Below are positions 1-8,819 of a stretch of 15,358 nucleotides of DNA, one piece after another. The stretch is taken from NCBI GenBank assembly GCA_028565635.1, contig JAOXYB010027967.1:1-15358 (forward strand). The letters run 5' to 3'. Below the pieces are notes generated by a model, which ran no database searches, was not told the origin of the DNA, and saw only the letters and a list, made by a program, of their open reading frames with translations. The DNA is from Phoronis ovalis. Lineage: Eukaryota; Phoronida; Phoronidae. The position numbers and the translations under genes were made by a program. Numbering within the stretch: position 1 is the first letter of the stretch; the number at the start of each line of letters is the position of its first letter.

Positions 1-37
1 GCTCATAATCAGAAACCGCCCGATAAAAAAATTGCCA

Positions 38-119
38 TCCCATCCCCCTTCTCACCCCAACCTATCTCCCCCCCCCCTCTCACCACTCCTCCTTTCCCCC
101 CCCCCCCCCCCCCCCCCCC
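38..119. repeat. Pyrimidine-rich low-complexity tract ending in C24
   Basis: This stretch is almost entirely C and T. It holds a 10-base C run at about 68-77 and an uninterrupted run of 24 C at 96-119. It is simple sequence with no coding potential. A C run this long is prone to length error in sequencing and assembly, so its exact length should not be trusted. A short G5 run at 128-132 could pair with the end of the C run. Confidence 0.85.
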
Positions 120-200
120 ATCATCCTGGGGGTTAATACTGTCATTCAAAGTCACTAAATGCATTTGCCGCCTATTTGGCCTCCTTTTTTTAACTTCTGC

Positions 201-491
201 ATTTACAACAGGGTAGGCTTCTCATGCTACTCAAAGCCTTATTTATATTACCACAGGGTATTTCTTGTTGGCTATTTACCGCAGGTATATTAAAAAAAAT
301 ATTCACTTGCCGCAAAGTGTGTTTCTTTGAAAACACATTTATGACAGGTATGAAAAATTTAAAAGTCTGTAAATTTTCACATATTTATTTACCACAAAGT
401 ATAGTTATTAGGAAAGCTTTTTTAATGCCATAGGGGTATAATTTCTGTTTTTTCATTTACTACAGGATATTTTTTTATTTACCACAAGGTA
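201..491. repeat. Array of nine degenerate 15-base motifs (ATTTACCACAGGGTA type)
   Basis: Nine related copies start at about 201, 246, 274, 305, 337, 387, 424, 455 and 477. Clear examples are ATTTACAACAGGGTA (201-215), TATTACCACAGGGTA (246-260), ATTTACCACAAAGTA (387-401), ATTTACTACAGGATA (455-469) and ATTTACCACAAGGTA (477-491). Copies 3 and 5 lack one base and copy 7 has one extra. Start-to-start spacing varies from 22 to 50 bases, and the spacers are AT-rich and unlike each other. Most differences between copies are transitions. The pattern is either a decayed minisatellite or a cluster of short binding sites. Several copies contain ACCACA or ACCGCA, the complement of the RUNX-type core TGYGGT. 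If 665-947 is an exon, the array lies in its downstream intron. Confidence 0.65.
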
Positions 492-664
492 CTACGTAGC
501 TGTACAAATATTTTCGACTGATAAGTACGCTGGTCCTCCCACCTGCATAGCAATAGCAATTCACAAAAATGCTACTGTAGCGCAGCCGCAATTTGAGCAT
601 GACTACATAGTTCAAACTCTATTTATACACATCATTACAACAAGAGATAAACAAAAAATCTTAC
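492..664. other. Noncoding, intron-like sequence beside the coding exon
   Basis: This stretch separates the motif array from the minus-strand exon and includes the first intron bases after the donor at 664-659 (GTAAGA on the minus strand). It is slightly more GC-rich around 525-600 than the rest of the window. The minus-strand reading frame continues about 50 bases past the donor to 612 before a stop, as expected for read-through into an intron. No acceptor followed by a convincing further exon was seen here. Confidence 0.5.
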
Positions 665-947
665 CGATTGTAAAAGCGTATCCTTCCACATTTAGTTTAC
701 ACCCTCTTTTAATGAGTCCAGGAGAGCCAGGTAAAGATAGAAAACCTGTGTCTCTTTCCAGGACACCTTTATCAAAACAGCGGTTAGTCTTACATTTTCT
801 TCGATTCAATAATGGAGAAATGTCATCAAAATTGGCTCTCCGGTCCCTTGGTTTTCTCCTTAAGTATGTTGGTGAAGATATTAACGGAGAATCACCCATA
901 TCAATTTCAGTATCTGATAATGTATTGTTTTCCATTGTATAAACCAT
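665..947 (-). CDS. Coding exon of an unrecognised Ser-Pro-rich protein, 5' part (partial gene)
   Basis: The minus strand is open from ATG at 947 (start MVYTMENN) to base 665, where the sequence reads ATCG|GTAAGATT, an excellent 5' splice site. The exon gives 94 residues plus one base (phase 1), with Gly as the likely split codon. A second ATG at 935 has a better context (ACAATGG), so translation may start there and give 90 residues. The product is hydrophilic with no signal peptide or membrane segment. It has an acidic start (SDTEIDMGD), several Ser-Pro sites (DSPLI, SSPTY, ISPLL, GSPG), basic clusters (RRKPRDRR, NRRKCK) and a DTGFLS motif near residue 66. Such features are common in disordered regulatory regions with proline-directed phosphorylation sites; a role is inference only. 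An in-frame stop at 987-989 limits the exon upstream. The exon is about 40% GC, above its flanks. I do not recognise the family. Remaining exons lie left of the window. Confidence 0.6.
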
Positions 948-2148
948 AGCACTATATTGTGATGTTTTTATACCAGTTAATTCTGTTCAGTATTGAGAAT
1001 CAACAACTGGAATGCATGGTCAAAGCTTAATAATTGATTTATTCTGTTGTTTCTAGATCCTTGAACACTCAAATGTCTATTATAATATACTCAGTCAGAA
1101 AACAAACTTGTCAATCTAACTGATACCCATAGATGTGCATGGTGGTCATAATCTCAAATTTAAAAAAGAATGTTAATTATTTGGTACTTCTCCGAGATTG
1201 TTCCTTATTTGTAATAGTACATTTTTGTTGACTTATTCCTTTTCTATGGGAGAAAAACCACAAACATTAATTAAATACAAGTTTTAATGCTCAGAAAACA
1301 CACTAATCCCTGAATTGTTATTGTACTACTTGGATATTAGTACAGATGTATCAAATACAGATTTGAAATTGTGATCAATCGTTTAAAGAAATGATATCCT
1401 AAAATCAATAATTAAGAGGAAGACATGTACTTAAACAACCCCTAATACTTCAAAAACCTGCCACATTCCATATGTAGAACATCACATATAGTTGTCTGAA
1501 TATTTGACTATTGAATTAGTATTAAACACTTAACATCTATCCCCTTGAATCCAACTCCTGAACAATGTTCAAACCTATTGAGCCACAAGCAATCATGAAG
1601 TTACCACCTACAGAATATATAAATGTTTACCCACACAAATAAAACTTTAATGAGATAACCTCTGAAGTATTCAAAATAACAGGCTTACATTATAAATTAA
1701 ACCATGGTACCATGATATCATGAAACCACAGCTGAAAACTTTCCCACTATAAATATTCCTATAGCTCCACTATGGCACACTTTACTAGTGTCAACAACTG
1801 TAATTATAATATAAAAGAAATGTAAACAAATAATGCATGTCATCCATAAAACAGGACTGATAACCTAACTCTTCAGCTCTGGCTATAACCAAGAATATTA
1901 CCCAAGGAAGTATTTATATTATACATTCACCAAGTCACCGTTATAAATCCAACCATTCAGATTGTATGAAAGCATGCATGCATTGACTGTCAAGTAGTTA
2001 TACATTATTCAATGAACTTTTAAAGTATGAAATATGGCAGTGACACTAATAAGCAGATCGAGGTTTGTCAAAATATCAACAAAGTCCAAGATATATGTCT
2101 GCCCTCCATCAAATTTTCATGACATTGCATAAAACACATTATGTATAG
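948..2148. other. AT-rich noncoding stretch upstream of the minus-strand exon
   Basis: I see no reading frame or RNA gene here. Relative to the minus-strand exon it is either 5' flank or the preceding intron. Possible minus-strand acceptors close to the exon (after AACAG at 984, after ATATAG at 952) have weak pyrimidine tracts. The only structures noticed are overlapping palindromes at 1702-1722 and an ATGCATGCAT palindrome near 1974-1983. Confidence 0.5.
1702..1722. repeat. Overlapping palindromes
   Basis: Three self-complementary words overlap within 21 bases: CCATGG (1702-1707), ATGGTACCAT (1704-1713) and CATGATATCATG (1711-1722, 12 bases, perfect). They could be protein-binding sites or chance in AT-rich DNA. 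No adjacent gene start supports a regulatory reading. Confidence 0.45.

Positions 2149-2183
<35 letters not shown>
2149..2183. repeat. (AT)n microsatellite
   Basis: This is an alternating AT tract with a single C interruption near 2156, followed by about 13 uninterrupted AT pairs. It is simple sequence expected to vary in length between individuals. Confidence 0.9.
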
Positions 2184-3350
2184 AAGGACATCAAGCAAGA
2201 GCTAGCACAAACGTATTTCAAATTTGGATAACTTTAAACCTAGCCTGGAATAAACAAGACTACGTAATTTGAAAATAGCTGTGTGAAAATCTGTGAGAAT
2301 TAAGTAAGAATCTCAAATGCTTAGTTACAAAAAAATTGATATAAAATTCAACCAAAAGTAACTTCTTAAATCACGCACATCTTAGGTTTTGAAGGGTTTT
2401 CGATGCTTACAAGCAATATGACACAGTTATAAGCCATCACCCATTCTGTTTCAATTCTGTCTTGACTGCTGTATGCAGATGCTTTTCTTGAAGCTAATTT
2501 GTATTTCCTCTGTAGTAGTAGTAATTGTATACTTGATAGGTACTGCACCTTCCACATGTGTACTAATCCATAAACTGATTGAAAGGAATTCCTTACAATA
2601 TAGCTTTAACTTTTCCAGCTACATATAATTCCTTGTATACCAAGATCTTAACAGCACACATAATTAAACTGCATTATTTATAAATTGCTAGGAATAAAAG
2701 GTACAGAGGCACTGTGACTCATGCCCAGCTACATAAACCATTAAAGCTGATCAAAGCATTATTTAACTAGAGCTGTATAACACAACAGTTTTCCCAAAGG
2801 TTACAGTAAACCCATTTTGCAACATGCTTTGAAATAGATTTCTGGACATTGATCTCTGGATATTCATATGCACACAACAGTTTGTAAACTATAATAGATG
2901 ATACACATTGCAGTTACATAATCAATCAAATTTCATATAGCACATACAACAAACTCTAGTCTTGTTATTAAAACCAATCATAGCTTAGACCTCACATGAA
3001 TTTCAGAATTTTTCGCACACACTGAATATTTTTATAGTTTCAAATTTAATGCATTTTTGAGATATCTTATAATCCAAGTATAGGTAATTTTGATGAATAA
3101 CCCAAACAAAATTTTGACAATAAATATATATGTTAAAACTGATTATTACAAATGACATGTAATAATTTATTTTGGAAATTATAACAAAGTATGTATAAGG
3201 TAGTGACTGCATTGGCACTCTGTTTAATGTTTCCAAATATAAAACATGGAATTCATCCACAAATAAAATTTAATAGCAAGAAAATCAGAAAATGGCACTG
3301 TCAAATTACAAAGCCAAAATCCGTAATTCGCGTATCCATAGTTCGTAGAA
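2184..3350. other. AT-rich noncoding stretch
   Basis: No coding region, RNA gene or mobile element can be supported here. Short open frames (for example minus strand 2366-2557 and 3003-3260) have low-complexity AT-driven compositions, no good start context and no splice signals at sensible places, so they are treated as chance. Confidence 0.5.
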
Positions 3351-3463
3351 ATCATCGTATATTTCTATGAATTACAGCTTTAACAGAATCAGCTCTTGCC
3401 TATCAGTGCATCATCGTATTTCTATGAATTACAGCTTCAGAATCAGCACTTGCCTATTAGTAC
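3351..3463. repeat. Tandem duplication, two copies of a 54-59 bp unit
   Basis: Copy 1 (3351-3409) and copy 2 (3410-3463) both begin ATCATCGTAT and share TTTCTATGAATTACAGCTT and the CTTGCCTAT segment. Copy 1 has two small insertions (an AT near 3360 and three bases near 3381). Outside these the copies differ at about three of 54 positions, so the duplication is fairly recent. A stub ATCACTAT follows at 3464. The plus-strand open frame through the region repeats the same peptide twice because of the duplication and is not evidence for a gene. Confidence 0.9.
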
Positions 3464-5161
3464 ATCACTATACATTCTACTTTTGTTATGCTCAGGTAAC
3501 TTTTCAGTCGATTACTTTTCTCATGATATTATTTGCATACCTTTCGTATCACATTCTTTCTAAAATCTTATAAAAATCAATTTTGTCAGGTATATAAAAC
3601 AAATTGTTAAACTCCTACGCTAATGAAAATGACTATATATATATATTTAGGTTTAAAACACACACAGTTGTCTCTGCCAATCCACAAAATAATTACCTAT
3701 AATTTGTAAAATTATACAAGTGAATAATGGGCAGTACTTACTGGCATTTACCAAACAGTCAATTAATATCTCAGTTCACTAGGAAAATTTACACACCAAA
3801 ATTTGTTATCGCAATCAATGGCATTATAATGACCAAGTGATGTGCATGCAAGCAATTACATGCAAGATAAAAGGAAATTTCATAATCATTTAGAAATAAA
3901 TTTCACGAAAATCTAGTTTAATGTGGTGTTGCTTACATATGTTTCCGTATTCTTTAGTGCACTACATCATTTATCAAGTGCACATTTTTCCACTATCATG
4001 CTTATTTGCACAACTTTCAATTTTCCAAAAATTTCATTTTTTTATTTGCTTCATACCTACTTGCTAAAAACTCAGTTCAGAAAGAGACAACTTGCATGAA
4101 AAATTCCTTAACATTAGATTTGAGAAGCTAAATATAACTTGTACATGTAGGAGTTCGAAGTATACCTGTTTATTTTCAAAAATGTGCTTATACCGTAGTT
4201 GTTTTTTTTTAACTATGTCTAAAATAATAAAAAATTAATTTTTTTGTAATTCTCAGATTTTGATGGTAGATCCAAAACTTGAAAATACTATACAATAATC
4301 TAGAATGAATACAAAATATTTGTTAATGATAAATGAGAATTGTCTTCTTAATTAGTGTACAGGAACTTGTATGTACATACGTCCATATACATGCTATATC
4401 ATGATATACCCATCATACAGTCAAGTACCATAACCTGATAATGTATCCGGCTACATTATTATGGAATCTAAACATGAATTTCCATTTCTTTTACTAAATC
4501 ATAAAAAGGAAATGTATGTAGTTTCATTTCAGAAAAAAATCACTCTTTTAAACTAATCTAATTGCATGTACACAGCTTCTCTTAAATTCCATACACAAGA
4601 ACACAGTATTCCTTTAATTTCATGTTAATTCCCAAAATAAATAAACTACTTTCTACAAGCTAGTCACTATAATCTGCTCTTTATCAACTCTAATGATCAG
4701 AATGAGGCATTTATTTGTAAATAAATGATAATAAGACAAGATTACTCAGCATGATAGCTGTTCTGGTCAATTAGCTAAATAATGTCTAAGATGTATCCTG
4801 ATATCCCAGCCTGAAATTCCCTTTGCTGTCTTAAGATATTGTTAATTGTTACACAAAGTAGTTGTTACTTCCATAAATGTAGCACATACAGACATGGCTA
4901 TCTGGCAAAAATAAATACAAGAAAAAAAACCTGTTTCATCTTACTCTACTTTAAGTCATGCTGAATCCAATAGTTCTATAGATTAAGCATAAATAAAGTT
5001 AATAGCTGTTCCAATGTGTTATCTTAGCCTACACCCTAGCATCATGACTACTCTAAATCATATATAAAACTACATTTTATTCATTTTATTATTTTTTTGT
5101 TATTACTTATATCTTATAATTATTTATATCACAGCAGACTTCATTATTATCATTAACTTAC
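3464..5161. other. AT-rich noncoding stretch
   Basis: There is no supported gene. The stretch contains a short AT microsatellite (3634-3646). A strong donor-like word on the minus strand at about 3738 (CCA|GTAAGTACT) is preceded by an acceptor-like CCTAG, but the 37-base segment between them is closed in all three frames, so it is not proposed as a coding exon. Confidence 0.5.
3634..3646. repeat. Short (TA)6 microsatellite
   Basis: This is an alternating TA tract of 13 bases in otherwise unremarkable AT-rich DNA. Confidence 0.7.
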
Positions 5162-5216
5162 TTCCTCACGACCCAGGGATACACCTTAGAACCCTTGTGG
5201 CGTAAAGGCTGAACTG
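5162..5216 (-). CDS. Candidate small internal coding exon
   Basis: On the minus strand a pyrimidine-bearing stretch (CTACTTTCTTCACG, then GAACAG) could serve as an acceptor. It leads into 55 bases ending AGGAA|GTAAGTTAA, a strong donor. One frame is open across the whole segment and about 27 bases upstream. It reads VQPLRHKGSKVYPWVVR, which has a balanced, protein-like composition. The segment is about 50% GC in a background of about 30%. Phases are 1 in and 2 out. That fits the candidate exon at 13544-13598 upstream, and fits 665-951 downstream if the weak acceptor at 952 is used. I do not recognise the peptide. The same bases also form an imperfect inverted repeat (5159-5171 against 5227-5240), so a small fold-back element is an alternative reading. 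Coding status is a hypothesis. Confidence 0.3.
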
Positions 5217-5240
5217 CTGTTCGTAATCGTGAAGAAAGTA

Positions 5241-5551
5241 GCTACTCAGAGTACTGAACATACACTCCTTTGGATATTGACAACATTTATATTTTGTTTA
5301 ACACTTACTTTATGTAGTGTTTACACAAATATAAAGTTAATACTATGTTACAGACTCAAAAGCAGAATCTGATATCTCTTCCTTAATCTTTCTAATACAT
5401 GTTCAAGAAAAACTATATATCTTGAATAAAATGGAAAATAGAAAGAGAATCACTTTAAAAAATTATTAATCTAAAACGTTACCTTCTAAATTCAATAAGA
5501 ACTATGCGCACACAAAATACCTGCCATCCTGTCTCCTGAGAACCTTTACTA
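5241..5551. other. AT-rich noncoding stretch
   Basis: There is no supported gene. A donor-like AAG|GTAACG on the minus strand near 5483 and an acceptor-plus-donor pair bounding 5521-5551 were noticed. The enclosed segments are too short to argue for coding. Confidence 0.4.
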
Positions 5552-5740
5552 CTTAAAACACAAAAGCATAAAACTGCAAAAAGATAGTGACCACAATTTT
5601 ATGCCTAAGCCAATCTTGTGCAACAAGCCCTTCCTTCAGATTCTTCACATACGTCTTAAGTTAAAAACGGAACAAAACTGCAACAAACTAAAAGTGACCA
5701 TATACTGGTAAAAATCAATTTTGTGCACAAGCGGCTCTGC
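5552..5740. repeat. Diverged tandem duplication, about 105 bp period
   Basis: Three landmarks recur in the same order at nearly constant offset. AAAACTGCAA-type lies at 5570 and 5674, AGTGACCA at 5586 and 5693, and CAATCTTGTGCAACAAGC at 5611 against CAATTTTGTGCACAAGC at 5716. Offsets are 104, 107 and 105 bases. The segments between landmarks are clearly related but carry many substitutions and small gaps, so the duplication is older than the one at 3351-3463. It could be two copies of a satellite-like unit. No third convincing copy follows. Confidence 0.6.
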
Positions 5741-7654
5741 AGCCAATAATATGCAAAAACTGAATGCACGCCCAAAGTGGATGTTCTTCCAAGTTACTAA
5801 TTTTGACTGAATGGTGGTTTATGACTTGCTTTATTACCATGTCTTTCTGTACTGTCTTTATCACTGTGGTTGAGTCCAACCACTTTAATCGGGATGTATC
5901 ATGTGGTAAAAATTCTCAAATTAGTATTTATGTCAAAAATCATCATTTTTTCCAATAATTGGAGGTGCATGAATTTTCAGAAACTACTAAAAATTGAAAA
6001 CAGATCAGTGTGTTTGAATTTGAAAAACTTTAAATATTTAGATTCACATATTTTTTTGTTAAAAAAGGATAATAGTAATGGCTCTTCGGATACTAATCAC
6101 TTGGACCATCACCATTGCCTTATGTTCTTCTCAAAACTTAGTAACAAAATAATAAAACACATTATATTTAATTTTAAAACTTTGTGAAATGCCAGTACTG
6201 AATTATGCCGATGAGAATATGTGATAAACTAAAAAATTTGAATTTTGGCACATAAATAACATTTGGAAATTGTGGGTGTAAGAATTTGGAACCATATAAT
6301 TTGAGAAATGTTACCATAAATCCTTCACAGTAAGACATATGACACAATTTCTCTCCTATTTGAAATTACATGCGAAATGTCAAAAGATGAAATATACCCG
6401 GGGTGCTATAATGATACTGCATAAAAGTTACTAATTTAAACTCCTCAAAAAAGACAATTAAGCTGACTCACCCAGGCACAGAAAACATATATAACCTGTT
6501 ATAAGTACACCTACACTGGTTTTCAATGTGGAAGTATGTTCCGGGATACCAGCATCATGCATGTATAATGTATACATTTTTAAACTACCCTTTGTGCAAA
6601 TAAGGGTACAGGCAAACAAAAGCTCAAATTTGGTACAAAATTCTTACTCTGGATATAACTCATTTTCCACAGATAAAAAAGGTTTAACTATTTAAAGTTC
6701 AGAATATAAACATAAAATAAAATACCATGATTAATATCACAGACCACCAAAGTTGTCCCCTCATGCTGAATGCATAATGTAATATATTCTCACCTAATTT
6801 TCTAAATATAGAAAAGAGTAATACCATCTATAAAAAAATCCAGGATTTAAAAAAAATTGACTGTTATTCAAAATTTAAGAGTACATAACAGCACATATGT
6901 ACTGTATATGTTGGTTTTTTATGAAGTTTTATTACTGTTCCAAAATTTTGTATGACACAAATATTATATTCTCAAATATCAAGAGGATCAACGTTACAGT
7001 GTTATTTTTAAAAAAATCGTATCCTGTTAAAATAGTTGATTTTATGTTGTAACCGACATCTTATTCCAATTTCCTCTTTGTATTGTCACAAAATACATTA
7101 AGTTCATTACCAGTTTAATACTATAACCATAAAACAGTTATTCATAGCGAAATGTCCACGTCAGAAAAAATAGCTATGACATCAAAGTGTTAGAAACACC
7201 TGTGTCAGAATTAACAACTGGCATATGTTTAACTACAATATTTCAAGACCATGTGATATATGAAACAAATCCAGGAACAAATCAAAGTGAAATGTTGGAA
7301 TAATTTTCTTCCTGTAGCAAGTACAGATTGAAATGTTTTGGACAAAGGTAGAAACCATTTTTTTTTTTGATGATAGCAAGTAGTAGCTAAAGTTTTAACA
7401 GTTGTTTTCCTTTTAAGTTGCCTTTCGGAACAATTCATTTAATGCCAATTTGAAGTTTAAGATATAGCTAATACATGAGTTACTCTTGAAATATTCCTTA
7501 AAACATCTAGAGATATAAATGATACCTTATATTCATGTAGAAGTTCTGGGCTTATAATTCTAATAAAGTACATAATAAGAATTCTATTTGAAAAAACAAA
7601 AAAATGCTCTTAATTGTTCCAATCCCAACAATAACCTGAGTCGGAACATCTTCT
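5741..7654. other. AT-rich noncoding stretch
   Basis: There is no supported gene. The 105-codon plus-strand open frame at 5870-6187 is Lys/Asn/Phe/Ile-rich, as expected for AT-driven chance frames, and has no splice or promoter context. Donor-like words on the minus strand occur near 6470 (TGG|GTGAGT) and 6792 (TTAG|GTGAGA), each with a short open segment before it. Neither stands out above the chance level of such sites here. Confidence 0.45.
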
Positions 7655-7990
7655 GTAGGGGGTCACATCAGTGATTGTATTGTCACACTAAAGGGGGTCC
7701 CAAGGCGGTAAAATCTTGTTGCACAGAAATTTTTTTTTTCCAATTTCAAATTACTAAAACGGGGGGCAAATGGGTACAATCTCATTATATGGAAATAAAA
7801 AATTAGTCTCATTGCAGCAATTAAAATATTGCAATCTTAAATCTCATAAATAAAATCGTGTAAATTCTGATGAACAGAGAAAGCACTGATCTCTCATTGC
7901 CTGAAAATAAAACTAAATGAATCCCACTGCATGAAAATAAAATCTGGCCTTCCATGTCTGCGTGAAAATTCCCGTGCCCCTCCCCCACAA
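7655..7990. repeat. Degenerate minisatellite with G-rich left and C-rich right edges
   Basis: A unit resembling AATCTCATTGCATGAAAAT recurs at about 7712 (AATCTTGTTGCACAGAAAT), 7778, 7805, 7839, 7890, 7920 (AATCCCACTGCATGAAAAT) and 7950. Many intervals are close to multiples of 30-34 bases. A larger repeat is visible at its left: ACTAAAGGGGGTCCCAA (7686) and ACTAAAACGGGGGGCAAA (7752) both lead into the unit. The block begins near GTAGGGGGTCAC (7656) and ends near GTGCCCCTCCCCCAC (7974-7987), an imperfect inverted pair. It resembles a decayed inverted-repeat element of the kind at 10451-10792, but no flanking duplication was found, so boundaries are uncertain. Confidence 0.5.
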
Positions 7991-8750
7991 CTAAACTTGT
8001 ACACATGTGATATCATGGTTATCCAAACTGCTAATAAATAACCACTGTACAAAACTGTCTAAACAATTCATAATAATAATAATTAAAATCAACCTCATAT
8101 ATAATGCCCTAGAGGTGAATAAAACAAAATATGCTGAAATCTGTACTCAAATATGGGAGATGCAACAGTATCTATAAAGCACTGATTGCATGTGCAGTCA
8201 TCGTGTCATGCAATCCATAACAAATCATACAAACTCCTCATTAACTCAACCAATAGATGTTCTATTGTTACTAATTTTTTAACAGTCTCCAGTGTAGCAC
8301 AGTAGCTACCATTTATCTCTTCTGCTCGATTCCACACAAGTCTGCTGCATTAATTAGTACTTTTTCAATGTACTAAACTGATTTTTTTCCTTCCTCAAAT
8401 CAAACTGTTTTTCTTTAATTTAAAATCTCACCAAACTGAACTTGTTAACATCTGATTTGACATTACATAAATAGTTATTTTTATCACAGAGTTACTGCTT
8501 CCTTCATGCTGTCATGTCAACTAGACATTAAACGATCAGAATATGCATAACAGGGTATTAATGTTAGACTTAAAACAAATGGTCTGTATTATTAAAATAG
8601 TATCAATCACATATAGTCTACAAAGTTATAAGCCACAATCTGTGTAGCCTGCATATCATCTAGTTTACAACTGAGTACCCATAATATGACATTAACATTA
8701 AGCTCTTTCCCTAATCAAAATGACATCAATCATAATTTTTTTTCCTACAG
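7991..8750. other. AT-rich noncoding stretch
   Basis: No gene, RNA or mobile element can be supported. A donor-like TTTG|GTGAGAT lies on the minus strand near 8433 without a convincing acceptor upstream. Confidence 0.45.
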
Positions 8751-8819
8751 AGCTATAAACTGCAGAATATATGCTGCAAGCCATGTTAAGCTATCACCTG
8801 TCATTCATGACGCCTCCTC
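8751..8819 (+). other. Weak candidate exon on the plus strand
   Basis: A very good acceptor (TTTTTTTTCCTACAG, ending at 8750) is followed 69 bases later by a donor-like CTC|GTGAGTTG at 8820. One of three frames is open (one base, 22 codons, two bases), reading AINCRIYAASHVKLSPVI and on. The donor has a poor exon side. No partner exon on the plus strand could be found, and the opposite strand also has open segments here. I rate it as more likely chance than real. Confidence 0.15.

Noticed and set aside
712-942. Plus-strand 76-codon open frame opposite the main exon
   Set aside because: It lies entirely opposite the minus-strand exon. The minus-strand frame is longer, ends at a strong donor and has a more natural regulatory-protein composition; no plus-strand splice or promoter signal frames this one.
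5521-5551. Minus-strand 31-base segment after GTGTTTTAAG and before GCAG|GTATTTTG
   Set aside because: It has a good pyrimidine tract but is very short and open in more than one frame, and its phases do not fit the neighbouring candidate at 5162-5216.
5870-6187. Plus-strand 105-codon open frame
   Set aside because: It is the longest frame in the right-hand part of the window, but its composition (Lys, Asn, Phe, Ile, Ser) is what AT-rich DNA gives by chance. It has no recognisable domain and no flanking signals.
6471-6830. Donor-like sites TGG|GTGAGT (6470), AGA|GTAAGA (6645) and TTAG|GTGAGA (6792) on the minus strand, each with a short open segment
   Set aside because: Similar donor-like words occur at about the same rate on the plus strand, and 30-40 base segments are open by chance about one time in three per frame in this composition.
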